From Hyphococcus luteus (GTDB lineage: Bacteria; Pseudomonadota; Alphaproteobacteria; Caulobacterales; Parvularculaceae): a stretch of DNA of 64,000 nt. This document shows, piece by piece, positions 38,254-46,762 of the stretch. The stretch spans positions 248,001-312,000 of the forward strand of contig NZ_PJCH01000001.1 of the NCBI RefSeq assembly GCF_002943565.1. Reading direction: 5' to 3'. How positions within the stretch are numbered: position 1 is the first letter of the stretch; the number at the start of each line of letters is the position of its first letter. The position numbers were made by a program, and so were the translations under genes. The notes under the pieces were generated by a model. The model did no database searches and had not been told where the DNA came from. It was given only the letters and a program-made list of their open reading frames with translations.

Positions 38254-39034
38254 AACGCTCAAGCTTGCCGCAGCCGTCACTGCGCTTTCGATCTCGACGG
38301 CCTTTGCGCAAGACGTACAGGAGATCGTCGACAAGGCGAGCGCCGCCGCCTATTACCAGGGCGAAGACGGACGCGCCAAGGTGCACATGTCCATCAAGGA
38401 CTCGCAAGAGCGCGAACGCACGCGCGACTTCGTCATCCTCAGGAAAGACATCGGCGATGTCGACAACGGCGAGCAGCGTTTCTACGTCTTCTTCGAACGC
38501 CCGGCCGATGTGAACAAGACGGCTTTCCTGGTCTGGAAACAGCCGCACGCCGACGATGATCGCTGGCTCTACCTGCCGGCGCTCGACCTCGTCAAACGCA
38601 TCGCGCCGTCCGACGAGCGCACCAGTTTTGTCGGTTCGCACTTCTTCTATGAGGACGTTTCCGGCCGCAATCCGGACGAGGACAATCATGTTCTCGAAGA
38701 AGAGACGGACGATTATTATGTCGTGCGCTCGACGCCGAAAGACGCGTCGGATGTTGAATTTTCCAGCTACAAAAACTGGATCCACAAGGCGAGTTTCATC
38801 CCGGTGAAGACCGAATATTACGATGAAAACGGCGAGGCCTACCGCACCTATACGGCGCTCGGCGTTGAAACCATCGACGGCCATCCGACCGTGGTGAAAT
38901 CCTCCATGGCCGATGAGCGCATCGGCGGCGTCACGGAGATGACCTATTCCGAAGTCGCTTACGACACCGGCTTGCCGGAAGACATCTTCACCGAGCGTTA
39001 TCTGCGCAACCCGCCGCGGCGCGAGCTGCGGTAA
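38243..39034 (+). CDS. periplasmic LolA-like 'outer membrane lipoprotein-sorting' protein
   Basis: 263 residues with a cleavable signal (AAVTALSISTAFAQ). The body fits the LolA-like family that accompanies RND/MMPL exporters: KVHMSIKDSQERERTRDFVI, RWLYLPALDLVKRIAPSDER and SFVGSHFFYEDVSGRNPDED are conserved in that group. It is predicted to carry a hydrophobic ligand through the periplasm from the RND protein. AGGAGG lies 7 bases before the ATG, which falls 11 bp inside the RND gene. Confidence 0.85.
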   Translation: MLSKTLKLAAAVTALSISTAFAQDVQEIVDKASAAAYYQGEDGRAKVHMSIKDSQERERTRDFVILRKDIGDVDNGEQRFYVFFERPADVNKTAFLVWKQPHADDDRWLYLPALDLVKRIAPSDERTSFVGSHFFYEDVSGRNPDEDNHVLEEETDDYYVVRSTPKDASDVEFSSYKNWIHKASFIPVKTEYYDENGEAYRTYTALGVETIDGHPTVVKSSMADERIGGVTEMTYSEVAYDTGLPEDIFTERYLRNPPRRELR

Positions 39035-39053
39035 AATAAAGAGGGTGGCGGCG

Positions 39054-40508
39054 ATGAAGTCTCAAGCGACATTATTGGCGGTCCTCATGAGCCTTGCGTC
39101 CGCCCATGCGCAAGAGCCGCCGCCCCTGCCCGCCGGTCTCGGATCATCCAGCGCCGAAACGCAGGACGATAAAGACGAAGAGCAATCAGGCGCGCCGGCA
39201 TTGCCGTCAGGGCTTGGCGAGTCGCAGGCGCCGGCTCTCCCCGCCGGCCTTTCCGGCGAAGAGCAGAGCGAAACGCAACTTGCCGAGCCTGACGAGCCTT
39301 TCGAGGCGCCTTTCGGGCTCACCGGCTTCATTGAAGCGCGCGCCGGCGTGCGCATTGTCAGCGATCCTTACGAGAAACAGCTTTCCATCGGCGAGGTGCG
39401 CGCCCAGCTTGGCCGGGACATTGAGACCCGCCATGCGACCTTCCACGTCGTCGGCGATCTCTATTATGACCAGGTGGAAGACGTCAGCGACGTCAATCTC
39501 GAGACCGGGCGCGGTTTCTTCGACCTTCGCGAAGCCAATGTCCTGGTTCGCCCCCTCGATTTCCTCGATATCAAGGCGGGCCGCCAGATCCTGACCTGGG
39601 GCGTCGGCGATCTTGTTTTCATCAACGACCTTTTCCCGAAGGATTATCGTTCCTTCTTCATCGGCCGCGATGATGAATATCTGAAAGCCCCGTCCGACGC
39701 CGTCCGCGCTTCCGTCTTCAACGACATCGCCAATGTCGAATTCGTTTACACGCCGCGCTTCGACGCTGACCGCTCCATCACGGGCGAGCGCCTTTCCTAT
39801 TACAATCCGGCGCTCGGTCGCATCGCCGGGCGCGACGCCGTCATCAACGCCATGACGCCGGACGACTGGTTTTCGGACGATGAATTCGCCGCGCGCGCCT
39901 ATCGCAACATCGCCGGCTTTGAAGCCGCGCTTTACGGCTATATGGGATACTGGAAGACGCCCGAAGGACAGACTCCTCTCGGAACGCCTTTCCACCCGAA
40001 GCTTTCGGTGTTCGGCGGAAGCCTTCGCGGCCCCGTCAAAGGCGGCATCCTGACCGCCGAATTCGGCCGCTATTTCAGCGGCGACGATAAAGACGGCGAC
40101 AATCCTTTTATTCGCAATGGCGAAACCCGTTTTCTGGTTGGGTATGAGAAGGAAATCGCAAACGAACTCACAGCCGCCATCCAGTACAACGGAGAGGTCA
40201 TCTCCGATTACGCCGCGCTCAAAAGCTCCCTCCCCCCTGGGGCGTCGGCGCCGGACCGGATGCGCCATGTGGTGACGCTGCGACTGACAAAGCTCATGCT
40301 CAACCAGAATCTGACCCTCTCCGGATTCAATTTCTGGAGCCCGAACGAAAAAGACGGTTATTTCCGTTTCCGCGCTTCTTACAAGCTGACCGACGCCTGG
40401 CTGGCTGAAGCCGGCGGCAATATTTTTTACGGCGCGGACAACAACACGTTTTTCGGCCAGTTTGAAAACAACACCAATCTCTTCGTCGGCATACGGCGAA
40501 ATTTTTAA
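39054..40508 (+). CDS. outer-membrane beta-barrel protein with N-terminal LPAGL repeats
   Basis: 484 residues; signal to about residue 20 (LASAHAQEPP). A low-complexity linker then repeats LPAGLG, LPSGLG and LPAGLS between acidic stretches (residues 24-75). The rest alternates hydrophobic beta strands and turns (VGDLYYDQVEDVSDVNLETG, DIKAGRQILTWGVGDLVFIN) and ends in a terminal aromatic (LFVGIRRNF), as outer-membrane barrels do. It resembles the DUF1302-like porins that partner RND/LolA-like genes. With the two preceding genes it would complete an inner-to-outer-membrane path. ATG 39054 is preferred over GTG 39045. Confidence 0.75.
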   Translation: MKSQATLLAVLMSLASAHAQEPPPLPAGLGSSSAETQDDKDEEQSGAPALPSGLGESQAPALPAGLSGEEQSETQLAEPDEPFEAPFGLTGFIEARAGVRIVSDPYEKQLSIGEVRAQLGRDIETRHATFHVVGDLYYDQVEDVSDVNLETGRGFFDLREANVLVRPLDFLDIKAGRQILTWGVGDLVFINDLFPKDYRSFFIGRDDEYLKAPSDAVRASVFNDIANVEFVYTPRFDADRSITGERLSYYNPALGRIAGRDAVINAMTPDDWFSDDEFAARAYRNIAGFEAALYGYMGYWKTPEGQTPLGTPFHPKLSVFGGSLRGPVKGGILTAEFGRYFSGDDKDGDNPFIRNGETRFLVGYEKEIANELTAAIQYNGEVISDYAALKSSLPPGASAPDRMRHVVTLRLTKLMLNQNLTLSGFNFWSPNEKDGYFRFRASYKLTDAWLAEAGGNIFYGADNNTFFGQFENNTNLFVGIRRNF

Positions 40509-40550
40509 ACGCCCGGCGTCCCGCCGAGGCGACCATACAAGGAGGAAATC

Positions 40551-41825
40551 ATGGCGCATATAGTCGTACTCGGCGGAGGCCTCGGCGGCGTTATTATGGC
40601 CTATGAGGCGCGGGCGGCCGCCCGCAAGGAAGACAAGGTCACCGTCATCTCCGACAAGCCGACCTTCGATTTCACGCCGTCAAACCCCTGGGTCGGCGTC
40701 GGCTGGCGCGAGCCGGACCAGATCAAGGTCGAGCTCGAAAAACCGCTCGCAAAAAAGAATATCGACTTCATTCCCGTCGCCGCGGCGAAAGTCCGGCCGG
40801 AAGAAAACGCTGTCGAGCTGACCGACGGCAGGAAAGTAGTTTACGATTATCTCGTGATCGCCACGGGACCGGAACTCGCCTTCGATGAGATCGAAGGACT
40901 CGGCCCCCATGGCGGACACACCCAGTCGATCTGCACCACCCCGCATTCAAAGCTCGCTCACGACGCGTTCGAAGCGTTTGTGAAAAACCCCGGCCCGATT
41001 GTGGTTGGCGCGGTTCAGGGCGCCTCCTGTTTCGGCCCGGCCTATGAATACGCCTTCATTCTCGACCGTGAACTCAGGAAACGGAAAATCCGCGACAAGG
41101 TGCCCATGACCTTCGTCACGTCGGAACCTTATATCGGCCATCTCGGGCTCGACGGCGTCGGCGACACCAAGACGCTGCTCGAATCGCAGCTTCGCGAACA
41201 GCACATCAAATGGATCACCAACGCAAAGATCAAGAAAGTCGACGCGGACAAGGTCTTTGTCGAAGAAGTGGACGAGAGCGGCGCGCATAAAGCAGACCAC
41301 GAACTCGCCGCCGATTATTCCATGTTGCTGCCCGCCTTTCGCGGGATCGAAGCGGTGCGCGACGTGGAAGGCCTCGTTAATCCGCGCGGCTTCATCATTG
41401 TCGACAAACATCAGCGCAATCCGACTTTCAAAAACATCTTTTCCGTAGGCGTTTGCGTCGCCATCCCTCCCATCGGCCCGACGGCGGTTCCCGTCGGCGT
41501 GCCGAAAACCGGCTTCATGATCGAATCCATGACCGCCGCCACGGCGGAAAATATCGGCAAGCTCCTTCGCGGCGAGGAACCTGCGAGCGAAGCGACCTGG
41601 AACGCCATGTGCCTCGCCGATTTCGGCGACGGCGGCGTCGCCTTCGTCGCCATGCCGCAAATCCCGCCGCGCAATGTCAACTGGGCCGCGGACGGCAAGT
41701 GGGTTCATCTCGCCAAGGTCGCCTTCGAGAGATACTTTCTCGGCAAGGTCCGGAGCGGCAATACGGAGCCCTATTACGAAAAGGCGGTTCTGAAACTGCT
41801 GGGACTTGAAAAACTGAAAGCCTGA
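40551..41825 (+). CDS. sqr: sulfide:quinone reductase
   Basis: 424-residue FAD protein that oxidises sulfide to polysulfide or persulfide and passes electrons to quinone at the inner membrane. The FAD site is VVLGGGLGGVIMAYEAR. Redox cysteines C128 (TQSICTT), C160 (GASCFGPAYEYAF) and C354 (NAMCLADFG) match the three-cysteine arrangement of characterised enzymes. GVCVAIPPIGPTAVPVGVPK and TGFMIE line the quinone side, and amphipathic helices end the protein. AAGGAGG precedes the ATG. Quinol would be used by the bd oxidase encoded at 42927-45464. Confidence 0.92.
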   Translation: MAHIVVLGGGLGGVIMAYEARAAARKEDKVTVISDKPTFDFTPSNPWVGVGWREPDQIKVELEKPLAKKNIDFIPVAAAKVRPEENAVELTDGRKVVYDYLVIATGPELAFDEIEGLGPHGGHTQSICTTPHSKLAHDAFEAFVKNPGPIVVGAVQGASCFGPAYEYAFILDRELRKRKIRDKVPMTFVTSEPYIGHLGLDGVGDTKTLLESQLREQHIKWITNAKIKKVDADKVFVEEVDESGAHKADHELAADYSMLLPAFRGIEAVRDVEGLVNPRGFIIVDKHQRNPTFKNIFSVGVCVAIPPIGPTAVPVGVPKTGFMIESMTAATAENIGKLLRGEEPASEATWNAMCLADFGDGGVAFVAMPQIPPRNVNWAADGKWVHLAKVAFERYFLGKVRSGNTEPYYEKAVLKLLGLEKLKA

Positions 41826-41827
41826 CC

Positions 41828-42244
41828 ATGACGCACGCCCTGACGATCGCGGCGATGACCGAAGCGATCGAGGATGAATATAAGGCGCAGGCCGCTTATG
41901 AGGCCGTCATTGAAAAATTCGGCCTGGTGCGCCCGTTTATCAATATCGTCGACGCGGAAGCGCGCCATGCAGACGCCCTGCGCCGGCAATTCGAAAGACT
42001 TGGCGCCAGCCCGCCGGCAGATCAATGGAAAGGCAAAGCGCGCGCGCCGGCGACCTTGCGGGAAGCTTGCGAACAGGCGGTCGCCGGCGAGGTTGAAAAC
42101 GCCGCCATGTATGACCGCCTGCTCGCGCAAGTCGAAGATCAGGCCGTGCGCCAGGTGCTTTTCAATTTGAAAGACGCCTCGCAGAGCCGCCACTTGCCGG
42201 CTTTTCGCAGAGCCCTTGCGCGGGAAGCCTCACGACACCGCTGA
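41828..42244 (+). CDS. ferritin-like (DUF2202-type) diiron protein
   Basis: 138 residues, all helical. Candidate metal ligands are E13/E16 (TEAIEDEYKAQAAYE), E47 with H50 (DAEARHADAL), E90 with E92 (GEVENAAMYDRLL) and H121 (SRHLPAFRRAL), in the spacing of ferritin-like four-helix bundles. It starts 2 bp after sqr, so it is co-translated. DUF2202 proteins have no settled function; a role in peroxide or iron handling during sulfide oxidation is a guess. Confidence 0.75.
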   Translation: MTHALTIAAMTEAIEDEYKAQAAYEAVIEKFGLVRPFINIVDAEARHADALRRQFERLGASPPADQWKGKARAPATLREACEQAVAGEVENAAMYDRLLAQVEDQAVRQVLFNLKDASQSRHLPAFRRALAREASRHR

Positions 42245-42270
42245 CGCCGGATCGCCGGCGCAGCTTTTCT
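42245..42270 (+). terminator. possible terminator after the sqr operon
   Basis: CGCCGG (42245-42250), loop ATCG, CCGGCG (42255-42260), then CAGCTTTTCTT. Short stem and imperfect T tract. Confidence 0.45.
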
Positions 42271-42332
42271 TGCGTTACCTGCGACATTCCGCTCGCCGCA
42301 AATCGCCCTTATGGCCGCTATGCGGCTTGCTT

Positions 42333-42354
42333 AATATTCGTTTTTTCGTATATT
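42333..42354. promoter_or_regulatory. second BigR-type operator, upstream of rhodanese-cyd
   Basis: AATATTCG (42333-42340), TTTTTT, CGTATATT (42347-42354): an inverted repeat with one mismatch and the same ATTCG-N6-CGWAT layout as 35250-35269. It is 76 bp before the rhodanese ATG. Confidence 0.65.
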
Positions 42355-42429
42355 CCAATTTATAGATATATTACATGCGCGCCGCTTCTTTTTAACGGCG
42401 CGGCCCCGAGCACAGCAGGAGCGAAAATC

Positions 42430-42813
42430 ATGGCTGAAACGAAAGCAAACCCAGCGCAGGCTGTTCTGCACGAATTGGAGCCCAAAGAGGTGCTCGCGCT
42501 TTTGGAAAAACACGAGTGCCTCCTCATCGATGTCCGTGAGCCGGGCGAATTTGAAGCCGAGCGCATTCCCGACGCGATGTTATATCCCCTGTCCGAATTT
42601 GACGCGTCGGCGATCCCTTTTGACGGCAAGCGCCGCATCATCTTGCAATGCGGCACCGGAAAACGCTCTGCAAAAGCCGCCGGACTCGCCCATCAAGCGG
42701 GGATTAGCGACGTAACGCATCTGAAGGGCGGCTTGCAGGCCTGGAAAGCGGCCGGCATGCCCGTGATCGCGTACGACCCTTCCACCGGCCAATCGCGCGA
42801 ACGCTCCGCCTAA
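42430..42813 (+). CDS. rhodanese-like sulfurtransferase
   Basis: 127-residue single-domain rhodanese. The start of the fold is LLIDVREPGEFEAERIP and the active-site loop is LQCGTGKRSAKAAGLA, with a catalytic cysteine and a basic/small loop able to hold a persulfide. HLKGGLQAWKAAGMPV closes the domain. No signal or membrane helix. It would take sulfane sulfur made by SQR. Operator and position place it at the head of a rhodanese-cydAB unit, 113 bp before cydA. Confidence 0.9.
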   Translation: MAETKANPAQAVLHELEPKEVLALLEKHECLLIDVREPGEFEAERIPDAMLYPLSEFDASAIPFDGKRRIILQCGTGKRSAKAAGLAHQAGISDVTHLKGGLQAWKAAGMPVIAYDPSTGQSRERSA

Positions 42814-42926
42814 CGCGAATTGACGCAAATTGACGGGGCTCCCTTGAAACGAAGCTCCAGAAAGCGCAGGAAGGACGTCGTCACGCGTATCAAGTGAAGA
42901 CGCCCGCCCAGCGGGATTAAGGACGC

Positions 42927-44339
42927 ATGATGGAACTCGACGCTCATCTGCTCGCGCGCATTCAGTTTGCGTTCACCGTCAGTTTTCACATTATCTTTCC
43001 AGCGTTCACCATCGGCCTCGCCAGCTATCTCGCCGTGCTTGAAGGGCTGTGGCTCAAAACCAAGAACGAAACCTATCTGACGGTTTATAAATTCTGGCTC
43101 ACCATTTTCGCTGTCGCGTTCGCCATGGGCGTCGTCTCCGGCATCGTCATGAGCTATCAGTTCGGCACCAATTGGGGACCGTTCGCGGAGAAAACCGGAC
43201 CGGTGCTCGGACCGCTTCTCGCTTACGAGGTGCTGACGGCGTTTTTTCTCGAGGCGGGTTTTCTCGGCGTCATGCTGTTCGGCCTCAACCGGGTCGGGCC
43301 GAAACTGCATTTCACGGCGACCTTGCTCGTCGCCATCGGCACGCTCATTTCCGCCTTCTGGATTCTTTCCGCCAACAGCTGGATGCAGACCCCCGCCGGC
43401 TACATGATCGAAGACGGGCGTTATGTCCCCGCCGACTGGCTTGAGGTCATCTTCAATCCCTCTTTCCCTTACCGGTTCATCCATATGGTGCTCGCCGCCT
43501 ATCTGACGACGGCCTTTGTCGTCGGCGCGGTCGGCGCCTGGCACCTTCTGAAAGACAAGACCAACCGACCGGCGCGCGTCATGTTCGCCATGGCGGTGAT
43601 GATGGCGGCGGTCGTGGCGCCGACGCAGCTTTTTGTCGGCGACATGCACGGGCTCAACACGCAAGAGCATCAGCCCATGAAAGTCGCCGCCATGGAAGGC
43701 CATTTCGAAACGCAGCAAGGCGCGCCGCTGATCCTGTTCGGCCTGCCCGATCTTGAGGACGCTGAAACGAAATACGCGGTCGGCGTGCCCAAGCTCGGCA
43801 GCCTTATCCTCGAACACGACCCGAACGGCGAAGTCACCGGGCTTGACGCCTTCCCCCGCGAAGACTGGCCGAACGTCCCGCTCATCTTCTGGTGCTTCCG
43901 GATCATGGTCGGCATCGGCGTCTTGATGATCGCCTTCGGCCTTACAGGCGCCGTCAATGCGCTGCGCAAAAAGCTTTTCGACGCGCATTGGCATCATTAC
44001 TGGGCGGTCGCCATGGGCCCGCTCGGCTTTATCGCCATTCTGGCGGGCTGGTTCGTCACGGAAGTCGGTCGCCAGCCTTATGTGGTTTACGGCCTTATGC
44101 GCACAAGCGAAGCAGCCTCGCCTATCGGCGCCCCGGGCGTCGCCGGATCGCTGCTCGGTTTTCTCATTGTCTATTTGATCGTTTTCTCGGCCGGCGCATT
44201 TTACATCCTGCGCTTGATGCGCCGCACGCCGGACGCGGATCCCGAAAAACCGCTTAAGGAAGGACCGTTGCGCCCCAGCCATTTGGCCGATGAGCTTGGC
44301 GATGGCGGCGAACAAACCTCAGGAGCAGACAATGTTTGA
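42927..44339 (+). CDS. cydA: cytochrome bd-type quinol oxidase subunit I (CioA-like)
   Basis: 470-residue membrane subunit carrying the hemes. RIQFAFTVSFHIIFPAFTIG contains the first heme histidine (H21), FPYRFIHMVLAAYL the second, and GWFVTEVGRQPYVVYG the conserved GRQP. The periplasmic Q-loop between helices 6 and 7 is short, as in the cyanide-insensitive CIO subgroup. AAGGA lies before the ATG pair (42927/42930). bd oxidases resist sulfide, unlike heme-copper oxidases, which fits an operon with sulfur enzymes. It overlaps cydB by 8 bp. Confidence 0.94.
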   Translation: MMELDAHLLARIQFAFTVSFHIIFPAFTIGLASYLAVLEGLWLKTKNETYLTVYKFWLTIFAVAFAMGVVSGIVMSYQFGTNWGPFAEKTGPVLGPLLAYEVLTAFFLEAGFLGVMLFGLNRVGPKLHFTATLLVAIGTLISAFWILSANSWMQTPAGYMIEDGRYVPADWLEVIFNPSFPYRFIHMVLAAYLTTAFVVGAVGAWHLLKDKTNRPARVMFAMAVMMAAVVAPTQLFVGDMHGLNTQEHQPMKVAAMEGHFETQQGAPLILFGLPDLEDAETKYAVGVPKLGSLILEHDPNGEVTGLDAFPREDWPNVPLIFWCFRIMVGIGVLMIAFGLTGAVNALRKKLFDAHWHHYWAVAMGPLGFIAILAGWFVTEVGRQPYVVYGLMRTSEAASPIGAPGVAGSLLGFLIVYLIVFSAGAFYILRLMRRTPDADPEKPLKEGPLRPSHLADELGDGGEQTSGADNV

Positions 44340-45333
44340 TCTGCCGACAATCTGGGCCGCCCTTATCTGCATCGCGCTTCTCTCTTATGTCGTGCTGGAC
44401 GGCTTCGACCTCGGCATCGGCATTCTCTTTCCGCTCGGCCGCAACAAAGACGAGCGCGACGTCATGATGAACTCTGTCGCGCCGGTCTGGGACGGCAATG
44501 AGACCTGGCTGGTGCTTGGCGGCGGCGGCCTCTTTGCGGCCTTCCCCCTCGCCTATTCCGTCCTTCTCACCGCCTTTTACGCGCCGGTGATCGCCATGCT
44601 GCTGGCGCTTATCCTGCGCGGCGTCGCTTTCGAATTCCGCTTCCGGACCGAGCGCGGGCGCAAATATTGGGACTGGGCGTTCATTGGCGGATCGACCGCC
44701 GCCGCATTCTTTCAAGGCGTCATGGTCGGCGCCTTCGTGCAAGGCGTCGTTGTCGAAAACGGCGCCTATGCAGGCGGCTGGTTCGACTGGCTTTCGCCGT
44801 TCAGCCTGCTTTGCGGCGTCGGGCTCGTCGCCGGCTATGCGCTGCTCGGCGCGTCCTGGCTGGTGATCAAGACCGAAGGTGACATACAAACACGCATGCG
44901 CGCCCTGCAGCTGCCGCTTGGCGCCGCCGTCATTCTCCTCATCGGGCTGATCAGTTTCGGCACGATTTTCGAAAGCGAATGGGTGCGCGAACGCTGGTTC
45001 AATATCGGCTCCTATTTCTTCCTGTGGATCATTCCCGTCGCCACCGCCCTCGTTTCCGGGGCCTTTTTCCTCGCCGTGCGGGCGAAAAAGGAAATCACGC
45101 CCTTCGTCCTCGCTCTCGGCCTTTTCGGCATGTCCTTCGCCGGACTTGCGGCGAGCCTGTCGCCCTACATGATCCCGCCGGCGATTTCTTATTATGAAGC
45201 GGCCAACGCCGATTCGAGTCTCGCCTTCATGCTTGTCGGCGCGCTCATTCTTCTGCCGGTGATCCTCGGCTATACCGGCTACGCCTACTGGGTCTTCCGC
45301 GGCAAGGTGAAAGTGGGAGAAGGGTACCACTGA
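44332..45333 (+). CDS. cydB: cytochrome bd-type quinol oxidase subunit II (CioB-like)
   Basis: 333-residue membrane partner of CydA. The N-terminus LPTIWAALICIALLSYVVLD followed by GFDLGIGILFPL is diagnostic, with VWDGNETWLVLGGGGLFAAF next. ATG 44332 has AGGAG 6 bases upstream and lies within the end of cydA; the frame is open to 44290 but that would sit inside cydA. The stop TGA overlaps the ATG of the small third subunit. Confidence 0.95.
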   Translation: MFDLPTIWAALICIALLSYVVLDGFDLGIGILFPLGRNKDERDVMMNSVAPVWDGNETWLVLGGGGLFAAFPLAYSVLLTAFYAPVIAMLLALILRGVAFEFRFRTERGRKYWDWAFIGGSTAAAFFQGVMVGAFVQGVVVENGAYAGGWFDWLSPFSLLCGVGLVAGYALLGASWLVIKTEGDIQTRMRALQLPLGAAVILLIGLISFGTIFESEWVRERWFNIGSYFFLWIIPVATALVSGAFFLAVRAKKEITPFVLALGLFGMSFAGLAASLSPYMIPPAISYYEAANADSSLAFMLVGALILLPVILGYTGYAYWVFRGKVKVGEGYH

Positions 45334-45464
45334 TGCGCGCCGGCGATGACAGCCCCTTATGGAAAAAGCTTGGCTGGTTTGTTCTTTTATGGATCGCCGG
45401 CGTCAGCGCCGTCATGCTGATCGCTTCAATCCTGAAACTCGCCATGGCCGGCGTCGCTTCATAA
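45333..45464 (+). CDS. DUF2474 small subunit of the bd-type oxidase
   Basis: 43 residues, starting at the ATG within the TGATG stop of cydB. It reads MRAGDDSPLWKKLGWFVLLW and continues IAGVSAVMLIASILKLAM, one membrane helix after a basic patch. This LWKKLGWFVLLW pattern is typical of DUF2474 proteins encoded after CIO-type cydB, equivalents of CydX that stabilise the oxidase. It is too short for many gene finders. Confidence 0.85.
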   Translation: MRAGDDSPLWKKLGWFVLLWIAGVSAVMLIASILKLAMAGVAS

Positions 45465-45570
45465 CGCCGCTTTCGTCAAAGGCGCTTTCCGCCGTTGTTC
45501 GCTGGCGGGAGTCTGCCTTTCTGATATACTCTGCAGATTGGAATTCAGCAGCACGAGTGAAAGCGCAGCA

Positions 45571-46674
45571 ATGGCGACCCGACGCAATTTTCTTTTAGGC
45601 GCAAGCACCACGCTCATGCTGACGGCATGCGGCAAACAGCCGGAAGCCGATACAGCCCTCATAAAAAAAGCAGAGGCCCTGATTACCGCACGCCCTTCGC
45701 TTGACCTGCACGCCCATCCGGGACGCACTTTTGTTCGCGGCTCAAGCCATCTCGCGCCAGCGCTTAAAGCCTATGCGCTGGCTGGCGCTTTCGAAGACCG
45801 CGCCATCGCCGACATGCGCAAAGGCGGCGTCAGTGCGGCGGTGTTCTGCGCCGTGTCGGATTTCCAAATCCTCGATCTCGCCGGAGACGGGCTTGCCTCC
45901 GCCCGCGCCTTTAAAAAAGGCGAAGCCCTGGCGAGCTACCGCACGCAAATCAGCCATTTGAACGCCCTTTTTGATGACAGGGAAGTCGCCAGAATCCTGG
46001 CGCCCGCCGATGTGATGCAGGCGAAAAAGGAGAACAGGGTCGGCGCGCTGCTTGGCGTTGAAGGCGGCGATTTCCTTGAAGGCAGCGCGGAGCGCGTCGG
46101 CGAAGCATACGCGGACGGCGTGCGGTGCATCAATCCGCTGCATTATCACACGAACGAACTCGGCGACATCATGACGGAAAATCCTGTTCATGACGGACTG
46201 ACGCAAGCCGGCGCCGCGGTCATCAAAGCGATGAACGCCAACGGCGTCATGATCGACGTCGCCCACGCCTCCGAAAAGACCGCCTTCGGCATTCTGGACG
46301 CCTCTGAAAAGCCGGTTCTTTGTTCTCACACGCATATCCGGACGCCGAACTTCGCGTTCCCCCGTTTCATCAGCCTTGACCTTGCAAAACAAATCGCCGC
46401 GGCGGGCGGCGTGATCGGGGCATGGCCGGCGGGCATCGGCATTTCGGATCTGACGGGATATGTCGACAGGATTTTCGAACTGATCGACGCGGTCGGCGTC
46501 GACCATGTCGGGCTCGGCTCCGATATGGACGCCAATTACAAGCCGGTCTGGGACAATTACAGTCAGTTCCCGGAGATTGTCGCCCTGATGCTGGATCGCG
46601 GCCTCAGCGAAGAGGAGGCCGCGAAAATCATCGGCGGCAACGGGTTGCGCGTTTTCCAAGCGGCAAGCGCCTGA
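45571..46674 (+). CDS. membrane dipeptidase family protein (peptidase M19), exported
   Basis: 367-residue zinc dipeptidase-like enzyme. The start at 45571 gives a twin-arginine lipoprotein signal (MATRRNFLLGASTTLMLTAC). Metal ligands: His pair in SLDLHAHPG, bridging Glu in LLGVEGGDFLEG, His in INPLHYHTNEL and LCSHTHIRTP, Asp in VGLGSDMDANYKP. The upstream extension to 45538 lacks a ribosome-binding site. Its substrate (L-D dipeptide or other amide) is not predictable. A perfect terminator follows. Confidence 0.88.
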   Translation: MATRRNFLLGASTTLMLTACGKQPEADTALIKKAEALITARPSLDLHAHPGRTFVRGSSHLAPALKAYALAGAFEDRAIADMRKGGVSAAVFCAVSDFQILDLAGDGLASARAFKKGEALASYRTQISHLNALFDDREVARILAPADVMQAKKENRVGALLGVEGGDFLEGSAERVGEAYADGVRCINPLHYHTNELGDIMTENPVHDGLTQAGAAVIKAMNANGVMIDVAHASEKTAFGILDASEKPVLCSHTHIRTPNFAFPRFISLDLAKQIAAAGGVIGAWPAGIGISDLTGYVDRIFELIDAVGVDHVGLGSDMDANYKPVWDNYSQFPEIVALMLDRGLSEEEAAKIIGGNGLRVFQAASA

Positions 46675-46721
46675 ACCCCGCTCTTTGCCGCGCACGCATC
46701 GAGAAGACGTGCAAGAAGGTC

Positions 46722-46762
46722 TCGCACATCAGGTCAGAAAACCTGATGTGCGAAAGTTTTTT
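46722..46762 (+). terminator. rho-independent terminator after the M19 gene
   Basis: TCGCACATCAGGT (46722-46734) and ACCTGATGTGCGA (46741-46753), perfect 13-bp stem, loop CAGAAA, then AAGTTTTTT. The T run abuts the stop codon of the convergent TonB receptor gene. Confidence 0.92.

Noticed and set aside
42810-44315. 501-codon minus-strand frame opposite cydA
   Set aside because: cydA has clear homology and ribosome-binding site; the antisense frame is His/Asp/Gly-rich noise. The same holds for the frames at 35617-37002, 39207-40559, 44254-45330, 4188-5315 and 14876-16168.
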